Of a DNA stretch of 64,000 nt, positions 23,319 through 34,939 are shown one piece after another. The translations under genes and the position numbers were made by a program. Numbering within the stretch: position 1 is the first letter of the stretch; each line of letters starts with the position of its first letter. The notes below the pieces were generated by a model. That model saw only the letters and a list, made by a program, of their open reading frames with translations, did no database searches and was not told the DNA's origin. Source of the stretch: Calcarisporiella thermophila CBS 279.70 (Eukaryota; Calcarisporiellomycota); NCBI RefSeq assembly GCF_041956535.1, contig NW_027192209.1, positions 136,092-200,091 on the forward strand, read 5' to 3'.

Positions 23319-23746
23319 TTACTGTGCGCAAACCACCGATATTTTCCCCCACATACCCAGTTCACAATGTCCCGGGACATCACAGTTGTAATAGACGACT
23401 CCAACATTGTTAAACGTCTGGGAATAAGATTCTATTAAAATGATTCAAGGTCAAAACGGCCGCTCTCGTCTAATATCCATAGAGATCACATACTTCCACT
23501 CCCAGTGATTTTCTGCGAGTTGAACCCGCCCTGTTTCGCAACACAGATTTGATCAGGAGAACCTCCCGCAGACTCAACGACGGAATGAGGAATGGGGTCT
23601 TGCCACACCCACTTCACCGTATCTCCGGCACGTATTGTTAGATTTTGTGGTATAAAGGCGAAATGCGAAGGACCACCCGTAATGACCTCATGTTCCTTAG
23701 CTAAGACAGCGCTCAGTGTAGCTAAGCAGATTAGAAGTATTTTCAT
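23319..23746 (-). CDS. Secreted plastocyanin-like (type-1 copper) protein
   Basis: Small secreted cupredoxin. ATG 23746 opens the signal peptide MKILLICLATLSAVLA. Exon 1 runs to 23494. The intron is 23493-23432, and exon 2 runs from 23431 to the TAA at 23319. Without the intron the protein looks truncated; with it the junction reads GSGKSYSQTFNNVGVVYYNC. Copper ligands are all visible: His in DPIPHSVVES, then Cys, His and Met in NCDVPGHCELGMWG. That is the plastocyanin-type His-Cys-His-Met set. The product is about 120 residues, one domain, with no membrane anchor or GPI tail. Role is probably extracellular electron transfer or copper binding; that is inference. Confidence 0.88.
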
Positions 23747-23787
23747 TTCAATATAATAAAAACTATGTGATAAAAGCAGGCTGGAAA

Positions 23788-23795
23788 GTATATAC
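23788..23795 (-). promoter_or_regulatory. TATA-like element of the plastocyanin-like gene
   Basis: GTATATAC about 42 bases upstream of the ATG at 23746. Consensus match only. Confidence 0.35.
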
Positions 23796-25931
23796 AATAT
23801 GAGAGGAAAAGACAATGGAATGCCTCTAATGCATCTCTTTTCCTTAAAATAAGCAAATACCCTTGTAGCTGCGTCTGTTATAATTTGCCCACTTTAGTTC
23901 AGTGTAATTTGGTTAACATCCCTGAAAAAATGTTAGGCTGAGCCCAATCTTTGGCCGTTCTTCAAACATCCTGATAGTTCAATCAAAACCTTAAAGAATA
24001 ACCCCCCTCCCATAAAATAGCTCTAAGCGAAGTTTTATCTACCATCTCATTATAGCTTCATTTGTGATCGCACTTTGGGATCCTGTAATGTTAAAACGGT
24101 AGTTTTTATTTGAATGGTTGTAAAATATAAACCTCTATCGACCACATCTTTTTTTTCATATCTACAGCAGCTTGCTAGAGAGAGAAATTTGGATTGAAAT
24201 ATATAAATATATAAAATTTTTATTATATTTTAACGCGCTCTCGTTGCCACTAGGTTAAATCCCTGATCTTTATTATTCTTCTAAAATAGCTATTTTAATT
24301 TAAATACTGTTTTACTAGGATCAAACTGACGGTTGTCGTGGCTATTTAGGGTTGCCTCAGTAATAAGAGAACACAAATAGAACAAATGCCTCGCATCGGG
24401 TTTTCTGGCTGCTGGCGTAATCCCACTATATTGAGAAGGTCGAGCACTGCGCTAGATCCCCTGTTAAATTGGATGTAATCAGGGATGATAGTCTGAGAGT
24501 GGAATTGTTACTCTTTATAGGTGGTGGAGACAATTTTCTTTACCACTAGAACTATATATGATTTAGCCTCGTCTCCGGCCATAGTTTAATGATCGAAAAA
24601 TCGATCTTGTCTCACCGACGGAAATACTGCCTTATTCTGCAAAAAGTGTTTAAGATGATCGGTATTAAGAAAAACAAAACAACATTTTTTGAGCACAGGG
24701 TTTTGGAAGCGGATTATGTCATGATCAAGGATTGCATTATACCCTCTTTGCCAGGTGCAGACTCTCTCTTTTTGAAGCAGTGGTGATATTCTATGGCCTC
24801 AAAGCAGGGGAACAGCATCGGGAATGGAGAGCATTGCTTGGAGTGCCATTTACCGCAAAGCATGTTTCCGGCTTGGATCGGAGCTATGGCAAGATTGACT
24901 TGCTTGGTTTTGTTTTCTATGGAATTCAAGCGTTGAAAGGCTAACTTGTTTCGACCCTTGAGTTGAATAAGTTTATTTCCTTCCTTCCACCCAGGGTTAT
25001 TATACTTACCCAAATTGGAATCGGCCGGGTCGATAAGATCGCATCCAAGCGTCTAGGTTGACATTGCATTTCTATCTCTTCACCGGCTCCATATAACCAA
25101 ATTGACATTCTGATGAACTGGATTCATAAATTTGATCTAGTCTGTGTGCACGCATCGCTGTAAGTATTTTGGACCGTTTTCATTCTATATTTTGTGATCA
25201 CTTTTTTCGCATCACTCAAACTAACGCAAGAGCAATCAAATTGTTGGTAATGCAATAAATATCCCACTAGGACAACATACTCCCCCTACTATCCATGCAT
25301 GAAGTTGAACCAATCTGGCGTAGCTGTAGGAAAGATTGTGATTTTTTAATCTCGCACATAATTAGAAATTGGTTTCATATGTTCTACCATGCAAGCTTAT
25401 TGGGGGATTTTCTAGGATAATACATCCTTGAAACCAATACATAAAAGAGACGCAGAGTTCAAGGCGGAACTTTTCATTGGGTGACCCCTTTTGCCTTGAA
25501 AAAGAAAGTATTAAGTTACTAGATGTCTTCATTTTGTCACCAGCGCACAGCCGAGCTCGCTGGTTGGTATCTAGCATTTTCCCATTTTGCTAGAAAAGGT
25601 GGAATCGAGTTATGGCGCAAGCCACAAGCTGTGTATTTCTCCCTAACTCTAATTGCCACCTGTTAAAAAAAATATGGTTTATTAGTGAATGAATGATTTT
25701 CTCTGCGTTTTTGTTTTTGTGGAGGAAGAAAAAAAAATAAAAGAAAGGTTGTTAGGGAGTTAGACGGGCATTCTTTTGAATACTTTATATCTTGTTCTTC
25801 TGTTCTTCTCTCCTCCTCACCTCACATCCCTTCTTACCGTCATAAGCTAAATACTACGTCCATTTATTTATTTCTATTTAAATTGTGTTATATTCTGTCA
25901 ATTCATTTTCCTTCCTTTTTGTTAGAAAACC
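23796..25931. other. Gene-free region
   Basis: About 2.1 kb, AT-rich. Short open frames around 24590-25010 on both strands have no recognisable domain and no splice support. The final 200 bases include pyrimidine-rich sequence before the next ATG. No repeat structure noted. Confidence 0.5.
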
Positions 25932-27344
25932 ATGCCCGTTAAGACTGCCCTTATCCCACGTAGCCCCCTTACCGCCATAGAGGAAGAGCCCATTTCTGAC
26001 GATGACTGGCCCACTATTGAGCCTAACGGTCGCCCGCGTACCGCGCTGCAGCGATTGGCAGATTTTCTTGCCAACACTGGGCCGGAGCTTTCCGAAGCCT
26101 CCCCACCTCCTCAGCCTCCCCCCCCCATACGACCGGGAAAGGAGAAAAAGAAGAAGATATCCTTCTTCAGCCGCAACAAGAAGCCGTTCTCGACTCCTAT
26201 GATGCAATCGACGACTTCGGTACAAACCACCAAGACCACCGCAACGGCGTCCACGACCACTTCTCAAAAGTCGAACGGGAAAAAGTACGTCGCCATTGTC
26301 GTCGACTACACACGCGACGATCTCTTGGCCACCTCGATTACCCGGTCGAATACAAAGGCAAGCACAGGCACCACGAGATCGAGAGCCTCAAGCGTGGCGG
26401 AAACCATCGAGACTGCATCAATCAGGTCGTGGCGACCCCCCGCAGGAGAGACCGCGGTATCCAATTCAAAATTGAACCTGATGACTGAGGTGCGGGGAGC
26501 CGGATGGCCTACACCACCTCAAAGCCCCGCGACTCCTACCCTTCCACCTATGAAGCCGCCAATCGACCCTACCTCTCCCCCTGCTTCGGACAAGCTTGCC
26601 AAGAGCTATACCCAGGCACAAACGCAAACCAATGCTCCCTTCCAGCCGAAGCCCTACGATGCAGCGGATATGTCTGTGTTCAAACTTGCTCAATCATTTT
26701 TGCGTGCAGAGCAAGGGGCGAAGCCGGATGTGATTGAATTCGCTCTTAAAGAGCGGTTGAAAAATATGCCTCAGATAATTGGGGATGAACATACGAAGCT
26801 GTTAGAAGCGCAGGTAATAGGAGAGGAAGTGCTAGGCGAGTTAAAGGGTGAGAAGAGGCGGAGAAGAAATGGAGTGCGACATGTGCAGATTCAAACGCAA
26901 GAAGATCTGGGTTGGACAACGAAAAGAAGCATTTGTACGCAAACGACGAATAACGGCATGGCAGACGAAAAACCCGAGCGCACGGATAAGGGGGTAGAAA
27001 GTCAAAACGCGGTTGGGAACGGACATGGAAAAGGGGATAGTGAAGAGACGGTGTCCTCTCTCCGTGCCCAAGTGCAAGCTCTAACTCGAGAACTAGAGGA
27101 GACTCGCCGTGCACTTGCCGCCGAAAAACGATCAAAATCACGCTGGATTGCCGCCGCCAATGCCACACGTGCTCATTTTGATCGGCTTAGCGGGGATGCC
27201 TATTTGAAAATTCGAGAACTTGCGAGTGAGAAAGACGTGTTCGCCCAGCAGATCAGGGACCTAACCAAGAGTCTAGAGCGGGTAGTGCAAGCACCCAATG
27301 GAACAGCGAACAGCAAGAGAATGAGCTACTTAAAATGGGGATAG
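25932..27344 (+). CDS. Unrecognised protein with disordered N-terminus and C-terminal coiled coil
   Basis: A single 470-residue exon from ATG 25932. I do not recognise the family. The N-terminus has an acidic motif (IEEEPISDDDWPTIEPNG), then a helical-looking TALQRLADFLANTG, a polyproline stretch and a lysine cluster (KEKKKKISFFSRNKK) that could be a nuclear localisation or membrane-binding patch. A long Ser/Thr-rich region follows with two short proline repeats (TPPQSPATPTLPP). Residues about 245-300 look folded (FKLAQSFLRAEQGAKPDVIE). The last 120 residues form a coiled coil (VSSLRAQVQALTRELEETRR) ending KRMSYLKWG. The layout suggests a scaffold, but no function can be given. Confidence 0.8.
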   Translation: MPVKTALIPRSPLTAIEEEPISDDDWPTIEPNGRPRTALQRLADFLANTGPELSEASPPPQPPPPIRPGKEKKKKISFFSRNKKPFSTPMMQSTTSVQTTKTTATASTTTSQKSNGKKYVAIVVDYTRDDLLATSITRSNTKASTGTTRSRASSVAETIETASIRSWRPPAGETAVSNSKLNLMTEVRGAGWPTPPQSPATPTLPPMKPPIDPTSPPASDKLAKSYTQAQTQTNAPFQPKPYDAADMSVFKLAQSFLRAEQGAKPDVIEFALKERLKNMPQIIGDEHTKLLEAQVIGEEVLGELKGEKRRRRNGVRHVQIQTQEDLGWTTKRSICTQTTNNGMADEKPERTDKGVESQNAVGNGHGKGDSEETVSSLRAQVQALTRELEETRRALAAEKRSKSRWIAAANATRAHFDRLSGDAYLKIRELASEKDVFAQQIRDLTKSLERVVQAPNGTANSKRMSYLKWG

Positions 27345-27643
27345 ACGATATTCCGATGACCACTAGGGGCGGTCAAACCCGGCCATTTTCAACCACACAA
27401 TCCTTCCCATTCAATGCATTTGCCTTTTGTACATGACTCTTGCACTATTTCGTTTTTTATATTTGTCGCTATTTGATTAGCTTCTTTTTTTTTATTATGT
27501 AAGTTTAGGATTGCTCTTTTATCTCTTATGGTGTGAATTTATCATTCTATGCTTGACAATTCAAATAAACAATAAAAAAATATATGTATTAAGCTTAACT
27601 CAATTAGGATGACTAGTATGAGAAGTATTGCACGTGGTATCCA

Positions 27644-30237
27644 TCACATCTCTAACCCTTTTAAAGCCCGTGTTACCTCTTTCCACTGTTCCTGTTCCTC
27701 TTTGCTCTGTGCTTGGATTCTTTCTGCAATCGTCCCTCGGATTCTTTCAGCCTCGGGCGACCGGGCCTGCTCCACACATGCTAGCAGCCGTACGCAAAAC
27801 GTGGTTGCGTTCGCACGCATTTCTTTTGGGTAGGCGATGGTGCCCTCTGCGTTTTTACCCTCAGCAATTTGTAGTACGGCATCAATAAGCGTGGTGGGCA
27901 AAGTTGTGGTACCTTCGCTGGGAGTTTCGCTGTTAGTGGAGGTAGAAGGAGTTGGTATAGTAAAAAGAGCCCCGATCACAGGATGCCCTCCTTCTGAATT
28001 GGAGACATAGGAATCTGTTGTCAAAACGGCGAGTGCTATCAGCCCTTCATTCTGCAGCACAGGATATTTACTCTGTCGAATGAGATCGGCGAGCGGGGAT
28101 ATTACATCAGAGGAGAGTAGGCGGTTACGTACTTTGACAATAGCGGCATGAGAAGTTGTGCTTTCTAGCGACATTACATAAAAAAATTAGAGTGATGGCT
28201 ACGCTAGAAAGCCCTATGAATGAACATACCCTGACTCCACACTGCCTTCACGATATTCACAAGCACTCGAGCACCCTCGCTTTTAATAGGTATTTCATCT
28301 GATCGCTTCATCAAGCCTAACAATCTCTCCAGGGGCGTCGCCTCCTGCACGCCCTCCCGGGGTGCCAAGGATTCATGCTGTTCGAGGTCATGACCCGCCA
28401 CAACACGAACTGCATTGCTAAGGTTATTAAGGCACAAATGCTTCAAAATTCCCACCACACCAAATTGTAGCGGTTTGACTGTATCAAGCTCAAGCAGAGG
28501 GGCAATGGTTTGTATAACACCAGCATCTCCGAGAACAGGCTTGTTTTCGTCTAATGAGCAATAAGGCTGTTCCAGTAAAGTCCAATATTACAAATGGAAA
28601 TACTGAAGAACCTACTTGGTAGACACAGGTTTTTAAGTAGACTGACTACGGCGTGCTGTGTCCGAATGTCACTTGTTTCACGAAGAATGGCCAATAATCC
28701 TGGAAGTATCTTGTGTTTGTGGATAAGCTCGATACAATGTGCATCTGCAAGAGGTTGAAAATCATCAATTTCAAGTTGGAAAGGGCCAGAAGTAACTCGG
28801 CATATACTATCATACCAGAGCGAGCCATATTCCCTAAACATAATGCACCACACATCCTGAGATCATCGCGTTCATTAGCCAACCATGCGATAAATAAGTC
28901 CAAATATCTCCCGTCCGAATATAAAGGCTCCATATTTGCATCTGTTAATGCCAGAAATGGTACATAAAAAATGCCATTGTCGTGTCAGAGTATAAGTGCA
29001 TATTACCACACAGCGTAATGGAAATTGCAATTTTTACGAGGCGGCCACGCAATACATTGAAGAACTTTTGGTCCTCATGGTCTGCTTCGGCAGGGAGGGC
29101 GGCATTCTGAATGAAGGAGAGAAGGGGGTAATAGACGTCGTGCTCGATGAATTGAGCCCGGAGATTATCTAGTAGTTAATAGAAAATCAAGATCAATACG
29201 TTTCGCTATTACATTGGGGGCTTGTTATTGTTTGAATTGTACCATTCTCGCATACAAAATAATCAATCACTTCTGCAACTCCATCCATCAGCTCCACATC
29301 TAAAGGCTCTGATTGCAGTAGCTTTACTAGTGGGGTTACAAAATTATACGCAGCAAAGGAATCCGGTGCATTTTGCACAAGGATACTCAGGAGTTGAAGG
29401 GCGAGGGAAGTCGTGTCGTTATTCTGGGTAATGAGGCGGACAAGAGACTTTTGAATATCTTTGGTGATAAACTGTTTTTGAGCAGGTTCTATCCCAAAGA
29501 CCTTAGTATTAAAAAAAGACAAAAAAAAGAATCTGCATGTATTGTAAATATACCATAGTCTGCACATAGGTTAAGGGTAGCTCCACATGCAGATCGAATT
29601 ACTTGTGCTTCAGGAGTGCAGTCGAAACATAGTAGGATTACTTCCGCACCGCCAACATCAAGTACCCGCTGTCTATTCTCATCTACACAAGGAACAGTCA
29701 TGTTAACAATATGTGCCGATTAGCATTATGAAAGAAAATACCATTTTCGATACAAGTATTTCCAATTGCTCTAAGGCACTGAAGCATCGCAACATCCTGT
29801 TTTTGCTCTATTGCTAGCCTGAGCACCTTTACAAATGCATCGAGAACTCCTGAGTCTCCAATAGGCTTTCTCCGGGATTCTGTGCTCAAAAATGATCATC
29901 AGTTAACGAAGTTTAAAATAAGCAGGAAAAATCGACATACCTTGACGCGAGGCGTTCCCGCACATTTCCGCGGCAGTGATTATCTGTTTCCATAGCTCAC
30001 TGCGAGAAGTATCCGCCGTCGCCTCGGAGGTGAGCAGCGTTAAAGCATTATTAAGACAAGAGAGAAGTGTGCTCAAATGCAACTGTATGTTTGCATCTAA
30101 TTGGTCAGCTGTGTTTTCGAGGTTTGAATTAATTAACTTGTACCGTGATAGGCATGAAGAGATGTGTGCTATTTACCATTAGCCATCTCTAGGTTGGAGA
30201 GAAAGTTTCTCCATTCTTCTACAGCCATCTCTGCCAT
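27644..30237 (-). CDS. Armadillo-repeat protein, RAP1GDS1/SmgGDS-like
   Basis: SmgGDS proteins bind small GTPases with a polybasic tail and act as chaperones or exchange factors. The start is ATG 30237 (MAEMAVEEWRNFLSNLEMAN, then GTAAAT donor). About ten exons follow, each carrying one or two armadillo-like helices. Matching segments are DLRMCGALCLGNMARS, LPGLLAILRETSDIRTQHAV with VSLLKNLCLPS, VVGILKHLCLNNLSNAVRVV, IKSEGARVLVNIVKAVW, and the end SKYPVLQNEGLIALAVLTT, near to the human RAP1GDS1 C-terminus in order and spacing. The stop is at 27644. The family call is by pattern; another armadillo family is possible. Exon borders in the middle are approximate. Confidence 0.78.
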
Positions 30238-31635
30238 TGTGTCAATTAGTCCAACGTTAAATACTTTGTGCGAAATATACTTAATTCGATACAATGAATT
30301 TGGCATTTTCTCCGGTGTATCATTTCAATTTGGAATATCCCCTCTAGATTCAGATATGCCTGTATGATAATGGTGTCGAACAAATCACCTAAGATTAGCA
30401 CCTAGCGAAGCATCATTCGGAAACTCGTCTATGCTTAAAGAAGTCCATCCATTATAATAATCAATTGCTGCCTAACGTTAGGCAGCAATTGATAAGGACG
30501 CTCAGGCAAGATAGAGCTATTTATCACTCGCCTTCATGGCATATTGACAACGATGTACCTCTGAATGATTGAATATACGCTAAGACATTCTTTCGAGAAT
30601 AGCTTTCTGGGAAAAACTGATTGTGTTTGACGAAGTAATTGGTGCAGCAAGATGGTTTCGAGCTAGAGCTATACGTCTGAGGGATCGTTAATTATATTGA
30701 GTATACTTTGTCAGCTTCAGATTGAGGAATGTTAAAACCTCGAATTGTACTCAAATCCATGTGCTGAATAGTTATGGATACACTTTTTGGCTTTTTTTGG
30801 TTTTGGTCTTATTATATTTGTATATGTAGAATTGGTAGCAGCCCAAGCTCCTCTGAGAATATTCGAGATAATTTCTAGTAAAATTGAATTTGGCTATATC
30901 CAAGTCGATGAGGTGTCAAAATGGGTTTGTCCTGACTTTTTCCAAAAAAAAAAACCCATCTGAAAAATAATTCCATGCATCGATGGTAACGAGTCTTCCT
31001 CGGCATTGAATGCCATGATTATTAATTGATATAGTATCTGTCTCAATCCCAATCTTCTAGTCTGCTCTATTCAATTTTCAAAGTCTTTTACTTGTAATTG
31101 TCCTTGTGATCTGTACATGCACCTACGTACGAGCTCAAGCACCATCCCTTCTCGATCGCAATAAAACTGGGTAATTCCCCCCTTTTGCTTTATAAATCTA
31201 GAGTTTTTCAGATGCTAATTCATTCCGTGTGTTTTTTTTTGGAGAGCAGATTCTTGGGTGTATTCTGGAAAGCGGCACGGATAGGTAAGAAATGCTGGCT
31301 CTGCAATAGGAGAGAATGAATAACAATAAAAGGGTGTGAATTTTAGGCGAGCGTTTAAGCCCGTATGTTTCGTTGGTGTGCATAATAATGGCAGTTAGCA
31401 TTTTGATAGCGTAGCTTATTATTACATGTAATCTTTACTAATTTTATAAATAATCTCATAAATAGTCTGGGAAATGACTTTTTATATTTGCAATATGAGG
31501 GAGAAAAAAAATATAAAAAAAAGTATACCAGTATAAAAAAAAGTGAATAAAGAAATTGATTAATGGTTAAGGCAGAATAAATACGATCTAAAAAAACAAA
31601 TTAAGACTACAGATATGCATTATGTTGTATACTCC
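30238..31635. other. Gene-free region with a perfect palindrome
   Basis: 1.4 kb of AT-rich DNA upstream of the armadillo gene and downstream of the Zn2Cys6 gene. No credible open frame. The palindrome at 30460-30493 is the only marked structure. Confidence 0.5.
30460..30493. repeat. Perfect 34-base palindrome
   Basis: ATCAATTGCTGCCTAAC followed directly by its exact complement, with no spacer. It lies about 220 bases upstream of the armadillo gene start. The AT-rich context makes a GC-containing perfect palindrome of this length stand out. Confidence 0.95.
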
Positions 31636-34597
31636 TTAAAATTGCAGCGAAAAGTTGGTAATTTCTTGTGTGGAGGAGTGGTTCTGAGTTGTTGCCGCCC
31701 CAGAGTTCTCCTCTGACCATTCCAGCATATTCCCCCCGTCCACGTTCACACCGCTTGAAAGGTTTGAGTCGGAAAAGGTTTGAAGTAACGGCCTCCAGTT
31801 AGTGAAGGGATTAATGCTCAGAAATAGGGACGGGCTCATCATTGGTATCGGTACGCCGAAGATCGAGTCAAATCCGCTGGTTAAGGTTGCTGAGCCGTTA
31901 TATGGGGGAATATTGGGGATAGGACTCTCAAAGAATTGCCCCGAAGTCGACACGCCGTAGTGTCCAGGAGCAAGCATGCCCCCCATTGATGCGGCGCCGG
32001 ATCGATAAAATGAGTCGAGTTTTGCCTTCAAAATACCGGGATGTCCCACCGATGAAGAAGCAACACCATCTCGCGACACCGTATTTTCGTCTCCCTTGCT
32101 TGTCGAGCTGTCATGCTCGACGCCAGTCGGAGCAGTGGAGGCTGACTTGGATTTTGCGCAGTAAATCTGATAAGAATCTAGCAACATTTCATGGATCCAT
32201 ACCGCCACCCCCCACAATTCCCTCGCCTGTGCAAGTAGTTTGATTGCACACTCGACCTTCTCACGCGAGTGCAACTTTTCCTCTTCCTCCACTACAACAG
32301 CCTCCTCCCCATCCTTACTTTTACTGCCCGAGATTGAAGCCTCCAGCACCTGGAGATGGATCGCAGCCGCCACGTAGACACAGTTGCATGCATAGCCCGA
32401 TATCCCTTTCATTTCCTCGGGGGTCAGCTCTGCTAACAAATCAATCATGATATTCGAGCTTCTCAGACAATTCCGGGTTGCCGTCTCCACAAGCGTGCTC
32501 ATAGGCCTGGTAGTCCCACTCCGTTTCCCAGTCCCATCCGCCCGGAAATAACGCCGGTGTAGGAGAATAATTACCATGTGGTAAAACACGTGCATTAGAA
32601 TATAGCAAGATTCGCCACGCTCAACAGCAAAATTCTCGGGTGTGAATTGGAGATGTGATGGCAAGGAGATCGCCCACGAACTGATAGAGGCGTCAAGTCG
32701 AGTAAGTTCGGCGAAATAGGAGTGAGAATTAATGGGGAGGTTGCGATTGACAAATTGCACCACTCTTCCTAGGAGCGCAATTATTTTCACTAGATAGGCT
32801 AGCCTGCTTAGGGGCTTTCTACTTGTGTCAGCGCTGTTCTGTGGGCCTTGCTCCCGCTGATTTTCTTCGCGTCCGTTGAATCGCTCGGTAACTACCTCTC
32901 GTTCCTCCTCGAAATCTTTATCATCCGTGGGAAGCCACAAATCGCAATCCTGTTCAGAAATTGTCTGTGGGCGCCCTGTTGCGGCCGACGAGTAGCGATC
33001 TACCAGAAAACAGACCCAGAAACACCGCCGCCGAGCTTCTTGCTCAATCCAGCTTCGACCGGCCGTAGAATGTTGGCGAGTAAAATGGCACTGGGGGGAG
33101 TTTTCGCGGTGCAGGCCAAGCTCCTGCGCCATCCTAAATTTTCGTCCCCCAATAATAGAAAAGGATTTAGAAATATCAGTTCACTATAGGAATTATGAAT
33201 ATTTGAAATAAAAACGCTCACCGTATTGCTGTTCCGGTGAGCATCCATGCTCGCGGCGCACGTGCACAGCCGATCTCATGCATGCCTAAAATGAGCAGAG
33301 CTTGCACCGTGGCAGTCGAGGGGTCATCCAGCGACTTATGAATAAGAGCTCGCGCTTTTTCGGAAAACACGTCTCCAGAGGTCCAACGTGGTAAATTAGG
33401 ATCGGTTGGTTCCAAAAACCTGCGACAATAAAAAACAAGGCAAATAACAAAAAACATTAGGTTATCTACAGATATTGGAGGAAGAAATATATTTATATAC
33501 CGCGAAGAGACAGCCATTATGCTGTATAACAGTATAGGAGACACCTGACCCCGAGCGAACTGTCGCCAAAACGTGGGTGGATGTATCATGGGCATGGTGG
33601 GCCAGATGTACTTAAAGAAATAGCCCAATAGTTCCACAGTTTGCTCCGGGCCCAACGCCCTCCCAATAACAGCCATATTCTCGTTTAATCTAGCCGAGGC
33701 GAAGCCATGTGGAGAATCGATTTTAGCATTTCGCTGGCGACCACCGTCAGACTTAGGGAGTTTGAGGGCATTTGGTGACGAACTAGAGCTCGAGGGAAGG
33801 GGGGATATGCCGCTGATATCTTTAGCGCGTACTTCACAAACCTTCGATTGTTTTGATAAAGCAAACGAGGAAGTTTCTCCAAAGAAAAGCCGAATCTCTT
33901 CTTCCTCCTCTTCCTCCTCTTCTTCTCCCTCCGTACCCTCTTTCTTCTCCTTTTCCAGCCTTCCCGCCTGGCTCCCATTCCAGGGTGCTCTTTCTTCTCC
34001 TTCCCAGTTCATTCTTCTCTCAGAGCTCCTCTCGTTTTCAGAAACCTCGTCCATTACGTGCTGCAAAGCTGGAGGAAAATAGGTGGTGATAGGCTTACTC
34101 GTCTCTTTCAATGAGATGGATGTAGGCCCATTCATGCGAATTGGTTCCCTACGATCATTGGATGGGACAGGAATGTAATCGTGCGGAAGAAATGACCATT
34201 CTTTTTGCCGCGATTGTGGCGAGAGATTTCCCGTCAAGGGCGCAGAATTTGGCTCGACCTCATAGCTCTCTGTCGGTGTGCCAAGATTGTCCGGTATTGA
34301 CTCCGGCTTAACGTTATCATTTTCATTCCCACACAATGGGGCTACTAGCTTTTCCATCTCTGCTAACCTTCGCTCAAGTTGTTCGATGTATCCACTTCTT
34401 GGCCCACGCTTCTTTCCACTGGCTAAGTACTCACATTTGACCTTTGCTTTAGCGCAATTACCGCACGGATTCGTACCGTCACATTTTATTTTCTTTCGGC
34501 GACATGATTCACATGCTAAAGTTAATCGCTTGCGCTTTTTAGAATTTTCTGAAGACTGGGATGGATCAGGAGGATGTGCAGGTCCATGCGAAAACAT
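31636..34597 (-). CDS. Zn(II)2Cys6 fungal transcription factor with fungal_trans domain
   Basis: Nuclear DNA-binding regulator. ATG 34597; residues 29-55 are the binuclear zinc cluster (CESCRRKKIKC, then CGNCAKAKVKC) with a basic lead KKRKR. A linker and the short coiled coil YIEQLERRLAEMEKLV follow. A long Ser/Glu-rich region holds an eleven-residue acidic run near 33900. The middle homology region starts at LLGYFFKYIWPTMPMIHPPT and continues after two introns (about 33420-33500 and 33140-33215) through LGMHEIGCARAPRAWMLTGT, MAQELGLHRE and RRCFWVCFLVDRYSS, typical of the fungal_trans domain of the XlnR group. The C-terminus is Ser/Gly-rich with likely activation function. Target genes cannot be told. 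Confidence 0.92.
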
Positions 34598-34939
34598 GCT
34601 ATTTACTAATGCGTAAACATAAAAAAATTACTGAGCAATCACGCAATGGCAGTGTGAAGATTTATGGTACATAGGATGCCCTCGATATTGATACTTTGAA
34701 ATGAAAAAGAAGAGAAAATTGAATGGCACAGTAGAGGGTGGCTGACTCATCCCTTTCCTAACCGTAGCCGGAACATCAGATTATCTAGGCCATTTTGACT
34801 ATCCTGGACAATTTATTAAGATTTTGTGTAATATTCGAATTTTTTTCTTTTGGTTGAAAAAGAAAGATATACAAGGCTACTTGTTCACTTTATACAATAA
34901 CAACAACAATAACAACAAGTCTATTCCCGTTTTCCCCCA
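34598..34939. other. Intergenic region with a CAA/AAC microsatellite
   Basis: Promoter side of the Zn2Cys6 gene and 3' flank of... the neighbouring PAQR gene, which ends at 34940. The trinucleotide-rich stretch ACAATAACAACAACAATAAC lies near 34895-34919. No gene seen. Confidence 0.5.

Noticed and set aside
24589-25013. Opposed open frames of 65-99 codons
   Set aside because: No domain, neither begins with a good context, and the region is otherwise AT-rich intergenic.
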